Assembly (NCBI GenBank): GCA_027924585.1
Contig: BSBM01001383.1
Coordinates: 4,116,001-4,180,000 of the forward strand
Source: Larix kaempferi
Taxonomy: Eukaryota > Streptophyta > Pinopsida > Pinales > Pinaceae
Reading direction: 5' to 3'
Length of the DNA: 64,000 bases
How positions within the stretch are numbered: position 1 is the stretch's first letter; the number at the start of each line of letters is the position of its first letter. The notes beneath the pieces were generated by a model. The model worked only from the letters and a program-made list of their open reading frames with translations, was not told the origin of the DNA and made no database searches. Below are positions 31,463 to 43,614 of the stretch, in pieces. The position numbers and the translations under genes are program-made.

Positions 31463-33991
31463 TCAATGGATGACAAGATTGCGAATAGAAACAGAAACTT
31501 GGACTGCTATGGTGGAAGGCAGACGTGGTTCAGACTGGTCTAAATCAAAGGTCATCAATTTCAAATCATTTGGGTCAATTGCCCCAATGGCGGAAAGTAA
31601 AGTCTTGCGCTGAGTAGGACAGTTTTTCAAGACTTCTAACGCAGACATGGCTGCGGGAGATTGAGCTAGGTCATCTACGATGTTGTAATTTGACGCAGCC
31701 CGTGCATTGGGGTTGTTGTTGATACGGCAGAGTGGGAAACGAGGTGCTTTAGATGCACCATCAAGTGGAAGAGGTGGTATCCGTAACGGCTGATCGGTGG
31801 GATGAGCGTTAGTATCCTTGTCGGCGAGGGGGGATTCGTAGGTAGGGCCATACTGGTTCCGGAGGGTTTGGATATTGACGTCGGCAGTGGACATCATCAA
31901 TAGGTGGTGAGTCCCTGAATCAAACATGGGTTGATCAGGAGCGGCGTAAGTGATTTGTTGTGGTTGTACGTTGCCCTGTGGGGGGGCTAACGGCTGAGTG
32001 TTCACCACTCCTTGTGTTGGAAAAGGGTTTTGTAGCACCAAAGGTTGTTGTTGAGGTGGTGGAGGGTTGGGTGGCGGCTGAGGAGCCGCCTGCCCTTGAT
32101 GATGGGCGTCATCTGTCCATAGTTGTCGAGCTCGCTCCAAATGTGGGCAAGCGTGGGTAGAGTGGCCATAGACACCGCAAATAGAACAAGGATGGTTTGT
32201 TCGTAAATTAGCATTTTTGGCTTGCTTAGGTGGCCGATCAGGATTCTGATGAGCAGGCGCCGTGTTATTGTTTTGCGGAGGATGGGTAGGTTGTGGAGCT
32301 TGGTTATGGTTTTGGTTGTTTCCACGGTTACGTCCTCTTCCTCGGTTTGGTTTCCCACCCTGGTTGCGTTGGTTATTTTTGTATTGGGGCTGATGTTGTT
32401 GTGCGTACACATGCCCTTGAGCATTGGGGGGATTCTGGGGAGCCGCAGGTGCGGGAGCAGGTTGCGGTGGGTAGTATGCAGGTGGAGTTGGAGGTGGTCC
32501 AGCTGCCTGTTGGGGTTGTTGGTACCCCTGAACTGTTGGAGGTGTGAGATTAGCTGGTGCAGCTGGTTGTGGGTACTGCATCTGCTGTTGTGGGAACTGC
32601 ATGGGGGTATGTGTGGTAGGTTGAGTATAGTATGTAGGAGGTACATATGCTGATGGCGCTTGCCCATAGCAATGTTGTGGACAAGAGGGCCCATGAATGT
32701 GATGGGTCTGGTTTGTTGGAGCATAAGAAGTTGTCGCTCCGGAACTGGATGTAGCCCTAGAGAGGTCTGGGGCAGGCATGGTACTCACCATGCTGAAAGG
32801 TTTAGCTTGGGGTGTGATTTGGCCAATAATGCCATCGGCGGCATGAGATGCCCCAGGCGTGTCACTACGTGAAGAGTCACATCGTGGGGCGTCTAGTATG
32901 ATGGTGTATAAATAACCTGACTGGGCGTAGATGAGATCAAACTGTTGGGCTTTGAGGATGGCCTCTTCTTCAGACTGGGGTCTTTCAGATGCCACATCCT
33001 TCGCGATGAGCGGGAGGAGGGATTTTAGAAACCAATCTAAAAAGATACGGTCGTCTAACTTAATTTTGCAGAGGCTCCGGCGTCGACGCCACTCATGAAT
33101 GTGGTCAGTGATGTGGGTGGCCGTATTCTGTCTACAAGACAGTAGGATCTCGACGCCCGCATCATAGCGGACAGGTAACTGAAAAAACTGTAGAAAGGTC
33201 GAGGCCAGGGAGGTAAATGTAGCATGCGTCCCATGGGGTTGCTCAATATACCACTTGGCTGCAGAGCCAGTGAAGGTGCACTGTAAGAGCCGGAGGCGGA
33301 CAGAGTCGTCCACTATGGAGTTGGAGGAACACCATAGATGGAACGACATGATATGGTTCTGGGGGTCTTCACCTGTCTTACCCTCAAACTTAGGGATGTC
33401 AGAGGGGAGTTTGGTGGGCATGTGAGGCCACGCAGGATCATGTCTGATGGGGTCATTTGTGAGCCTAGCTAAGTCTGGCAGGTTCAGACTCGCCATGTAT
33501 GGTAAGCTAGCGGATGTGGGGACTGGAACTGGGATATGCCTAGTCATTGTGGTGTGGGGTCCAATAGCACCTAAAGGTATGCTAGGTATGGAGGGTATGT
33601 GCCCTCCAATAGGTGTAGTCTGGTATGGGCCAGCGCCTCCAAGTGCAACGTGGGTTACACTTGGGTTAGGAATAGCAGTGGGGATTCCTGGGATAGGGTT
33701 TGTGGGAACCAGAGGGGGTGTGACCCCTATGTTGGGCATGCCCATAACAGGTGGTGTACCTGTGTTGGGAATTCCTATAACAGGAGATGGCCCTGTGTTG
33801 GGCATTCCTAAATGTGAAGTGTTGCCCATATTGGGCATACCCAGGGGGGTGGTTGCTGCCGTGGACAGCACTGTAGTAGAAGGGTCTGTAGACGTCTCTC
33901 CTATGGTGCTAGTAAAGAGTGGATCAAATGGTGTTCCAACCATAATGGTGGTTGGTGGTAACTCTGTGGGGTTTTCGAATTCTACCTCCAA
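31463..33991 (-). pseudogene. C2 Gag
   Basis: About 840 codons: disordered N-terminus with GMPNxG repeats (GMPNMGNTSHLGMPNTGP), Gag core (LNLPDLARLTNDPIRHD, KLPSDIPKFEGKTGEDPQ, TFLQFFQLPVRYDAG, DHIHEWRRRRSLCKIKL), Pro/Gln-rich region, one CCHC knuckle (HPCSICGVYGHSTHACP, about 32151-32195), and a helical linker (AAMSALEVLKNCPTQRK) before the protease. The listed start is a TTG; the frame stays open upstream to about 34160, so the true start is probably there. The end is a TGA where C1 has CGA, a CpG transition. Confidence 0.85.
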
Positions 33992-33999
33992 ATCAAATG

Positions 34000-35460
34000 T
34001 GAAGTGAGGTGTGTCAGAATCGGATGACTGTCCAGCTGATTGACGATGTGTCGAATCAAGGGATAAGGCTCTGCGTCCGTGACGTGGAGAGCCAAGTGGA
34101 CTAAACTCTGGGAGTTCGCCCTGTAGACGACGAGAGCGTCTAAAATTCTCAATGGTGAGAATTAGGTTTCTGTGTGAAAAATGTGTTTAAGTATCAGGTG
34201 GTGATATATATATAAAAGACTCAAAACCCTAATGCAACCAAGGGTGCAAGAAGGGGAGTAAAAAAGAAGGCTCTCAGGCCAAAAAATCAACCTCAGAAAA
34301 GGCACTTATTCTAGCAGCTGTGCTACAATAAGTGGAGGAAAGCAACAAATGGTCAGAGTGCCAACATGCAAACGGCTTCTAGAAAAAAAAGGTGTAACTA
34401 GACCAAAGGTGGGTTGAATCATGCAAACACCTAACTAAAAGTATTGTGACTCAAACAATCGATATCCTCTGCAAGGTGATGAAATCCAAGTCAGACAATA
34501 TGATTGTTGAGACAACGGCTAGATATCCCCCTATCGGGAGGGACACCGGGTAATCAATCCTAAAGACAGGCTACTAGGATACTCTGTTCATGGCGCGTCG
34601 AGAAAAGGTAAATCTGTCGTTTGGTCCTTTGATCGCAATATCCCAATACAAGGATATCCCGAGAACTGTGAATGGTAGCCCTTCGATTACTGAATGGATT
34701 TCGGTATTCCACTCAGGCTTCCGGAACCATCCTCGCGACTTCAACCCTCCTAAGGGAGAGGCCTTCCCACAAACCGGTTGTGACCGCGCCAAAAAGTACT
34801 AAGAGATTTTAGCTCCCTAATTGGACAACTTCTATGTCTCAGATGTAATAACTGAGGGGTGTTATTGGAACACCTATCCCCCCAATACTACCTAGCTACA
34901 AAGTTGTTTTAGTGTTCCCCAAGTGGGGTTAAACGTGTGTTGGAATTAGGGTACGTTTTAAGGTTTAGTTCAATTAAGTGATCGAGTGAGTGCACGTGAG
35001 GTATTGTAAAATGAACTTGAAAGAAGTAAATGCTTTATAGGAAATTTTCAAAAAATAAAGGATCTTTCAAAAATAAAAAGCAAATATTTATGACTTCTTT
35101 CAATAATTGAAAACTAAATGCTTTGCGAAACTAACTCAAAAAATAAAGAATCTTTTGAATTCTGAAAGCAAATAATAGACTTCTTTAAAAGAAATAAATG
35201 GATTTCTTTTTCAAGGAAATTGCTAAGGGCAAGATTTTAAAGAAGTAAACAGGAAAAAATTTAAATCTAGATAAAAATGCAGAAATAAGTCTTTCTTTCA
35301 CTTTCTTGAAAAAATTTTAAAAAGATTTCTAGATATGCATTTTAAATAGTAAAAAAAAATTTCAAAGCTGTAAAATATGCAGAATTTAATACTGTAAAAA
35401 ATGTTCTATGGGCAGAAAGTACAGTAAAAATTAATTTTTAAAATCGGAATGGCCGAATGA
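34000..35460 (-). other. C2 leader, including block conserved with C1
   Basis: Non-coding leader between PBS and Gag. The segment 34500-34880 matches the C1 block at 12420-12870. 34920-35450 is AT-rich with poly-A runs and no feature. Confidence 0.65.
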
Positions 35461-35465
35461 AAAAA

Positions 35466-35800
35466 TCAGCAGTGCGGGTTTTTTACAGAAAAGCCGCGAT
35501 GGACCGCGCGGGTTTCTGTCGCACAGTCGCGATGGACCGCGCGGGTTTTGGTTACGCAGTCGCGATGGACCGCGCAGAAAATATCTGCGAAGCCGCGGTG
35601 TGCAGCGTGCAAATAGGCCGCGAAGTCGCGGTGGACCGCGGAAAAGGGTCGCGCAGTCGCGATGTGCAGCGCGGTAAATGACCGCGATGCCGCGATGTGC
35701 AGTGTGGAAAACGGCAAAAAAGCCGCGGTGAACCGCGCGGAAAAAAGGCCGAAAGCCGCGATGGACCGCGCGACTGTCAAGCTAAAAACCGCTAGGCGGA
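35466..35800 (-). repeat. C2 leader 33-bp GC-rich repeats
   Basis: 'cgatgg' recurs at 35497, 35530 and 35563 (33 bp), with about seven further degenerate units to 35790. The plus-strand core is 'gccgcgatggaccgcgcggg'. A 114-codon minus-strand frame is open only because 33 is a multiple of three. The units are short imperfect inverted repeats and could form hairpins in the leader RNA. Confidence 0.85.
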
Positions 35801-35988
35801 AGCCGTGCACGGAAGCCGAAAAATGAACCCGAAAATCAAGAATTTCGGGCTGTTAATGGCAATAGATGAGGCCAAACTTAGAGCAGCAATGGATCTGCTA
35901 TCTAAGATGGCAGATCTATGAATCTAAAGGTTAAAAACTAATAAAAAACTAAGATTAAAAGCAAAACTAGAGATCTATTGTTCAAAAC

Positions 35989-36003
35989 CAAGCGGAGTCG
36001 CCA
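35989..36003 (-). other. C2 primer-binding site
   Basis: Minus strand: tggcgactccgcttg, separated from the LTR end by a few T residues. It shares its first 10-11 nt with C1. Confidence 0.75.
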
Positions 36004-36008
36004 AAAAC

Positions 36009-36728
36009 TGTTGGCCCGGTTTTGCAACCAGGCTTAGTGCTATGGGCACCTGCTAACTAGTAGCAGCAGTTTCAATGGAAATAAATAACAATACACTAAT
36101 TAAACAAGACTAATCATGGATCTATGCAAAGATATTAAGCAAATAACAAAAATAATTTAAAATCAAGAACGAGACAATGTAGAATAATGAATTTGTATTG
36201 AAAGAATGGGGCAAGCAAGTGCTTGCGGAATCAATACCTCTAATGGTGAGGTTGAATGGCTCCAAGGATGAGCAACTCCAATCTCCAATGGTCTCTTCTC
36301 CAATGTGGTTTGCAATGGCTAAAATGCTCAAGGGAGATTTCAGCAGCATAAGGATGAGATAATGGATGGATGTGAAATGAGGAGCCCCTACCACCTTTTT
36401 ATAGGTTTTGGTGGTGGGGAATACCATTTGTGGTTTTGTGGAAACCAAATGGTATTGACCAACATGGTTTAGGTACTTTTCCCTCCTTTTTTTTTTTTTG
36501 AATAAAAATAATATTTTAATTCCCTTTTTAAATTTTTGGGAATTTGGACCCTTTTTGAGGGTTTTTTATGCTTTTCAAGAAAAATAATCTTTTTTTAATG
36601 GAAAAAGGGGTGTACTCAGGTCTTTTGGTGACCTTTTGTTGCTTTTAGAGGCTCAGATGGTGGAAAAGTGGACAAATGGGTCATGTGAATAAGGGAATGA
36701 GCTAAAGAGCACTTTTTAGGTGTTAACA
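36009..36728 (-). repeat. C2 5' LTR, 720 bp
   Basis: Same length and limits as 21410-22129. TATA box on the minus strand at 36394-36403. About ten differences from its partner by eye, for example in the last 100 bp near the TGTTAACA end. Confidence 0.95.
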
Positions 36729-38888
36729 ATACCCATAGTCATAATGGAATAGTTGGTATTGGAAATTACCAGGCCATAGCATGATCATTATATTTTTGAT
36801 TCTAGAAGTGCAAAGTGCACCGGGATGATAAAAGACATGGTGGTCACTCTGGCTCAGATACCAGCTAAAAGCATAATGATGGACGTGGTGGTAGCAGACA
36901 TTCCAGCTAAATATGGTATGCTTTTGTCAAGAAGCTAGGCTAAAAAGCTAGGAGGAACCATGCAGATGGACATGAAGTATGCTACCAAACCTATTTTTGC
37001 TAGAAAAACCAGGCGATTATATAGGGAAGCTATGTTCGCCTATGTCATAAGCGACCAAGATAGTCCGATGAATTATCCTATATATGCTGCTGACGAGAAC
37101 ATGGGTTGCTATAGATTATCAGCAGGGGACCCAGCTGAAGAAGAAGTCATACATGCTCAAGCGATAGAACCAGCAACTGAACATGTCCAAGACCAGGTCT
37201 GGAAACTCTTTTTCGATGGAGCTTCTGCAAAAGATGAATCTGGAGCAGGTGCAATTTTGACATCACCATTGGGAGATGAAATTAGCTTGTCTTACAATCT
37301 AAATTTCAACACCACCAACAATGTAGCCAATTATGAGGCATTTGTCCTTGGTCTCTGAGTAGCGAAAGACTTGAAGATTACTAAACTGACATTTTTTTGG
37401 GGACTTTAAGCTCGTGGTTAATTAGATCAGAGATGTTTACCAAACTAAGCATCCAAGACTCAGAGCATACCACAACCTAGCTTGGGACCTTATAGACAAC
37501 TTCTTTGATGCCTTCAACATTACATTTGTGCTTCGAGAAGAAAATCAATAGGTTGATGCTTTGGCCATGATGGCCAGCTCATTTCACCCCCCCAAAAAAA
37601 CCAAATCTAAACTATGAAGTTGAAATGAGATACCGCCCCTCCATTCCCGACAACGTTAAAAGTTGGTAGGTTTTTGAAGATGACCAACAAATTAAGCATT
37701 TTCTGCACCTGGTTGGAGAATTCTCAAATACAGAGGCAGATAGTGATTCTGAGAAAGTAGAAGGAATTAATGTGCAGGAAACAGATGCTGAAGGCTAAAA
37801 ATTCATGTAGCGGGTCGTTGGTCATAAGGTTCTACAGTTAAAAAACAATTTTATTCCTAAAGGCCTGGTTCCATTAGAACAGTTGTTTGACAAAAACAAT
37901 GTCCCCGTCAAACCAGTAATACAGCCGACTACAAAAGCCATACAGGAGATAAATATGGGTACCATAGAATACCCCAAGTTCATCAAACATTCTCACTCCC
38001 TCACAAACGAGAAAAAGCAAAGGTACGAGGAATTGCTTAAAAGTTATGTGGATGTATTTGCGTGGAAATATGAGGACCTCCAAACCTATAATACCACCAT
38101 ACTACAGCATAGGATCCCCTTAAAACCTGATGCTAAGCCAGTAAAGAAAAAATTGAGAGAGGTGAATCCTATTCTATTTCCAGTGATCGAAAAGGAAATA
38201 AGGAAGCTTTTGGACGCAAAGATCATTATCCCTCTAAGATATTCGGAATGGGTGGAAAACCTAGTCCCAGTCAAGAAAAAAAAAGGCGAGATCCGGCTAT
38301 GAGTCAATTTCAAGAATCTAAATAAATGCTCACTAGAGGACAATCATCCCTTGCCTAAAATGGATCATATTCTGCAGAAGGTGGTAGGGTCAACCCGAGT
38401 ATCTATGATGGATGGATTCTCAGGTTATAACCAGGTAGTAATGCACTTTGATGATCGGGAAAATACAACCTTCACTACACCATGGGGAACGTTCATGTAT
38501 GGAAAAATTCCATTCAGCCTTATGAGCATTGGGGAAACTTTCCAAAGGGCCATAAATATAGAATTTATAGGAGAAAAGGACAGATTCATCGTTATATACA
38601 TTGATGACATGACAGTCTTTTCCAAATCTGATCAGGAGCATCTTCATCACCTGAAGCAAACTTTCGAGAAGTGCAGAAAGTATGGCCTATCCCTCAACCC
38701 AAAGAAATCCTTCTTCGCCATGACGGAAGGAAAATTGCTCGGGCACATCGTCTCCAAAAAATGGCATAAGGATAGACCCAGAGAGAGTAGCTGCTATCAA
38801 GCTGATCGATCTCCCATGAAATAAAAAGGAGGTACAATATTTCATTGGTAAAATTAATTTTTTACAAAGATTTATCCCTAACTTTGCT
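36729..38888 (+). pseudogene. D2, right part (protease C-terminus, aRNH, RT)
   Basis: Resumes the D2 protease after the C2 insertion, then aRNH (36960-37600: LFFDGASAKDESGAG, NVANYEAFVLGL) and RT (37863-38888: SYVDVFAWKYEDL, MMDGFSGYNQVVM, VIYIDDMTVFSKS). Close to D1 8240-10400 throughout, with the same stops: TAG near 36751, TAG near 36935, TGA near 37356, two TAGs in aRNH, and TGA near 38300. Similarity to D1 stops at about 38888, within FIPNFAE. Confidence 0.9.
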
Positions 38889-39690
38889 GAAGCCCTTAGT
38901 CTCATGTTCTATCCTTCTAGCTACAAACCTAATATGAACCTCAAGTGGTTTCACTAGTGTTAAGGATTCAAAATTCTTGTGCAGGAGTACATCCAGTAGT
39001 TCAATTGTTTGTGAATTCTTCTTAGCATCATTGATTTAGTTAACAAACGCGGCCTCAACTTTAGAAGTTGATTGTAGGAACATTTTTATCATGAGTTGAA
39101 GTACATGGAAATCACCACCCTTGATCCCATGTACAATCAAGCATAGTTGGTCAAAGAGAATTTTTTAGAGCAACATAAAATTCAACAATATCTACATCCT
39201 CTTCTAGTGTTACTAAATCTATACCTTCAAATCCTAGACCTCTTTCTACTATAGGGTCATCGTTTTTGTTTACAATCCTCCTCTTATTTTTCTTCTACTA
39301 AGTTTTGCAAATATTGTAAGAAACAATGACATTATAAGTTTGAATTTTTAATTGAAGAAGAAAATTCCCTTGTATATCTCCTAATGAGGAAGATGACAAT
39401 GCTCCCATTGACGTTTCTAGTGAATAACCAACTTATGAAGAGTTATTAGCACTCAATATAGTCATATTGCTATAACACTCCACTCTCCTAAAATATTGAG
39501 CTAGTTTATTTATCAAATGTGCACATTTATTCCATGATTTCCCACTGCTTGTCTCTTTAACAATGGCTCACAAGAGAATTTGATTGCCAAAATATATCAT
39601 TAACAAGCTACACTTGCCAATGGATCCTCATCTTCATCCTTGTGCACTTGGATGGAAGGATAATGGTTCTTCTTCCTAGACCACACACAC
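38889..39690. other. Unassigned old sequence
   Basis: AT-rich with no open frame of note. It follows D2 abruptly and may be the target DNA or a decayed element joined to the protease scrap at 39690. Confidence 0.4.
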
Positions 39691-39940
39691 ATGCACTATC
39701 TCATTTTCTGTTAGTCCTAAATTTGTGGATAAAGTCACTTGTGATGTGATTGATATGGATTGTTATGGTCTATTACTTGGATGGCATGATCAGTTTGATC
39801 GAAAGGCCTGGCATGATGCATTAAAAAAAACCTACATAATGCATAAAGATAACATCATTTATCATACCCATAATATACTTGAATTGCCACATCATGTTGA
39901 TCCTATGGTGAAAAATCATTCTTTAACTTTAATCTAACAA
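39690..39940 (+). pseudogene. Gypsy protease C-terminal fragment
   Basis: Plus frame with VTCDVIDMDCYGLLLGWHDQ, FDRKAWHDALKKTYIM. In gypsy polyproteins the segment C-D-V-I-x-M-D-x-x-x-L-L-L-G-x-x-W-x-F-D-R follows the protease core. The Arg-Pro-Trp of the usual pattern has been altered to Trp-His-Asp. No flanking domain is recognisable. The element is not one of A-D by eye. Confidence 0.65.
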
Positions 39941-41360
39941 CCCTATCCATAAAATCATTTTATTTCAAATTTGTATTCCTAGGTGCATTGATCAATTTTA
40001 TAGGAATCATGTACACCTCCTCTTTTAACATATGATTTTTTTTTTCATCATCTCAGTTTCCTTGAGACACCATCTCAGGAAGATAATCTAAACTTTTCAA
40101 AGTTTCTCATATCTCCCAATTTTCTCTTCTAAAAGTTTAGAATTGGTGGCCTCTTCTCATTGGTTCACAACCTAGTTCAACATTGCTTCTCTGGGATCAC
40201 AATGATTTCCATCATGATCTTCTACATCATTTGAGCATATACAATGTTGTCAACACATATCATGAATTAACATTGGACATATACATCCTAATTAGTCATC
40301 CTAGAGATTTTTTTATTTTTATTTTCAACTTTCTTTCATTATGGATCAAGTTTTTGACACAAAGATTCTTGAGACTTGTCAAGAATCCATCACTTCCAAC
40401 CTTGTTGCTAAGCAATATCAACTATCACACCGAGTTTGTTGGATTTCTTAGTGCTAGATGCGACAACATTTTCCCTCTCTTTTGAAAGATGTAGAGGCCA
40501 ACGATTCTATTGTTGGGAAGATTGATAGGAATTCTTAGTGCTTACATTATGATAGGTATTTTTAGTCCATATATGTCTCACATATTATTTGTGTTTTGTG
40601 CACATAGGAGATTTTTTTTTTTTAGAAATGTCTCTTGGTTTCCTATTTTTTGTGGCTAGTTGAGATCTTTTTTTTTTTAACAAAAGTGGGTAAATTTATA
40701 ATAAAGTTTTTGATGAATATATCCAAATAAGTACAAAAATTTCCAAAGTATAACCTAGCTCAAAAAACCATAGAGATGAAACCAACAATCCAGCATCGAC
40801 TTGCAGCCTTGAGACTGCTACAATAGTTACAAAATTGATTTTTCTACCATAAACACTTACAAACTATCCGAGAATAAAAACACAGAAACTGAACATTCAC
40901 CAAAATTTGAAAACAGAACCACACAGAAATCCCTAAACATTCCCAAATTCCTTTTGCGGACTAGGAGAACTCAATATTTCCACAATTACGTCATTTGGTT
41001 TGTGAATTGAATCTTCTTCAACAAACTTGGAAACAATATTCTTGGTAATCCTGGATTGAATTCCAATAAGTATATCATGGTGAACATCCACAATGATGGA
41101 TAATTTCTCCAACTGAGCACCCTGAACATGAACCTATGGTTAAGCAGAGAGACATGTGTGGTTACCTCACAAATTGTTGATAGAATGCCTTCCAATTGAG
41201 AGTTGGTTCCGCGCAAGGTTTCCTGAAGATCATAGATATTTGCTTTCATTGTTTGAAGACAATTCGTCTATGCGGACAAGGACGAATCTCTCTAGTCTAA
41301 ATGATGTAGATCTAGAAAAAAACAACAAAACATATAAACTTTCCTAGATTAATTGAATTG
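39941..41360. other. Unassigned AT-rich sequence
   Basis: Contains T-runs at 40611-40623 and 40669-40679 and short frames without motifs (40183-40485; 40986-41249 minus). It ends where the family-B LTR begins. Nothing else recognised. Confidence 0.4.
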
Positions 41361-41905
41361 TGTGAAGAACCTGTAATAATTAATTAATAAGAATATGCGA
41401 AATAGCAGAAACGACAGAACTCAGAATCACTTTTATATTGATCGCAGGCCACTTCGAGGGGGCAACCTCCTTTGAGCAAGCTCAATACAAATAACTTCAT
41501 GGTGCCTTCATAGGCCTCAACACGCACTTATATACTAAGTCTAGGCACCAATACCATGGATCAATACTATGTGTCAATACAAACCATGGGCTAAGTCTAG
41601 GCGCCAATACTATGAGCCAAAACCATGGGACATATAATACTATGGGACGACTTACAAAGCATATGCATCCAATACTATGGGTCAATACTATGGGCTAATA
41701 TAAACTATGGATCAACAAATACTACGGGACGACTTACAAAGCATATGCGTCAAACAACAATATACTAACAAAGTAAAGACATGGGTTCCTAACCGTGTTC
41801 CTAACATCCCCTCTCTCTTAGAAAAAGCTTTGTCCTCAAAGCTTTAAATGTGGAAATTGATGCAGAATCTGAAGGAGTGGGTTCCCTCTAGCATCGTGAA
41901 GGATT
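41361..41905 (-). mobile_element. Family-B 3' LTR with about 100 bp of internal sequence
   Basis: LTR 41361-41806 (tgtgaagaacctg to ttcctaaca) followed by the family polypurine tract on the minus strand (41807-41823, tctaagagagagggga) and the same downstream bases as B (aaagctttgtcctcaaagc), then truncation near 41905. This is the 3' end of a minus-strand element whose remainder is lost. Confidence 0.85.
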
Positions 41906-43614
41906 TTTAATTTATTATTAATACAAAAACACTTCTTTTTTTTTATGGGAGTGGAAGACTTAGAATATCACTTCCTTGAGCGGACATTGAGATGGAAGGT
42001 TGCTATAAATTTGTTTGAGTTTGAGTACCCTAAACATTAGACTCGAATAGAAACCATAATTTTTTAAAAATATATTCTTAAAATTTCAAAAAATAGTATT
42101 TAAACTTACTTAATTTAATTTAGGTGCCATTAAAGATATAGTAGGATATTGAATCATTAATACATTCAAAATACTATTTGGACAACACAAAATTTCCTTT
42201 AAATCCTTCAAATCTAAATCCTTCGAATCTTAATCAATGTAAACATTCAAAGCACTATTTAGACATCACAAAATTTCCTATAAATCCTTCAAATCTTATT
42301 CCAGGTAAATCTTTTGCATTGAGATAAATTTATAACCTCACATTATGTCATAAAAAAAAGATGTAAGGTTTTTAACTACAAAGTTCTCTCATTTCTCAAT
42401 TGACTCGTATTACAAATATATTTTCACTTTTTTATAATATATACAACTAATAAAAAAAAAAAAAATTACAACATCTTCACAAGGTCAAATTGTCAATTAA
42501 ATTTTAACCTGCATCAATTGATTTAAAACCTTTTTCCTCCTGAAACCTAAATTTCCAATTAAACAAATGATGTTTATCATTCCTGAAAACCTAAATTTCC
42601 AATTACACAAATGATGTTTGTCATCACGACCGATGCCTGACCCGAGATTCAAAGTAGCACTACATGCAGGAAGTAAGAGTTCATTGACTTTTAAACCTAT
42701 GCATGATGCATGTCATGTTGTCTTTATTACATTTTTCTAAAATCTCAGGTATTCAGTTTTTTTCATAACTTCAATCGCTGTTAAGGACGCAAAATCATAA
42801 TGGCAGCATTGGGATCTGAACACATTTAATTTCTTCTTCTGCCTTTGTGAAACCGAAACGGTGAGCAATTGAGTAACTGCGGGCTTGAATCGCCATGATC
42901 TCATTGCCTCCCTGCAACACTCGACCAAAACAAACAAAAAGACGACAAACAGGCAGGCAGGCAGGCAGGATCTCCAGATTCTCCACTGTCCAGTGCATGC
43001 GCTTCTCAAGTCTGCTCTGCTGTTACAGGGAATTGTGGTGGACAATATCATGAAAATACTAGCTCTCCCCTGCCTTGAGAAGACCAATCACATTATAAAT
43101 ATGAATATATTCTGTTGCGATATTTTCACATGACATTACTGGTTTATGAGTCTCTACTACTGTGTACATTTCTGTGCCAATCGAAACGGAGGCGAAGCCC
43201 AATGAGCACGCAAATGGAAGAACGAATACACTGCCCCACATAAGGAAGGACATTGTGGTTTTTTTTTTTTTATATAAAAATATTAGTATTTATTATTTAG
43301 ATTTTTCATAGAATATATCAAGGAATCTGACAACTATAAATAGATTGACAAAAAGATGGTTGGTTATCAAGGAATCGACAATTATAACTCGATTGACAAA
43401 AAGATGGTTGGTTTCAAAAATTTTATTATAGTGAGAAATTGTCTAATATTTTATCTCATCAAAGTTATACGGACATATACACTCTAACCAAATACGAAAT
43501 TATTTAATTCAATAACTTATTAATATGATACATTTATATATGTTGTTTAATATATAAGCTCAGTGGGTTAGATCAATTGGAAGGTCTGATTAGCCCCCCT
43601 AATTAGGGTCGGTG
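41906..43614. other. AT-rich intergenic sequence with small direct repeats
   Basis: Direct repeats of about 81 bp ('cattcaaa.actattt' at 42163 and 42244), about 43 bp ('aacctaaatttccaattac' near 42545 and 42590) and 48 bp ('gattgacaaaaagatggttg' at 43343 and 43391). It also contains the duplicated block 42787-43215. No coding region seen. Confidence 0.6.
42787..43215 (+). repeat. Block also present at 62440-62890
   Basis: Shares with the right-hand block 'gcagcattgggat', 'ggtgagcaattgagtaa', 'tctgctctgctgtt', 'tatgaatatattct' and 'cattactggttt' in the same order and orientation. Contains a (ggca)n run near 42953. The promoter-like composition (tataaatatg at 43094) is suggestive only. Confidence 0.75.

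Larger units (their letters stand above)
21410..36728 (-). mobile_element. C2: complete Tat-type Ty3/gypsy element, 15.3 kb
   Basis: Flanked by two 720-bp LTRs that differ at about ten positions by eye and by the target-site duplication ATACC (21405-21409 and 36729-36733). Sense order on the minus strand: LTR, PBS, repeat leader, gag, protease with extra zinc knuckles, RT, RNase H, integrase, aRNH, 3' repeats, PPT, LTR. An intron-containing gene sits on the plus strand at 24401-26232. Gag, protease, RT, RNase H and the integrase N-terminus are all in one frame, broken by TGA 31463, TAG 31409, TAG 29684 and TGA 28901. The integrase core is in another frame after a 10-G run. It is inserted in the protease of D2. 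Confidence 0.95.

Noticed and set aside
35466-35810. 114-codon Arg/His-rich minus-strand ORF
   Set aside because: Product of the 33-bp repeat; 33 is divisible by three so the frame stays open by default.
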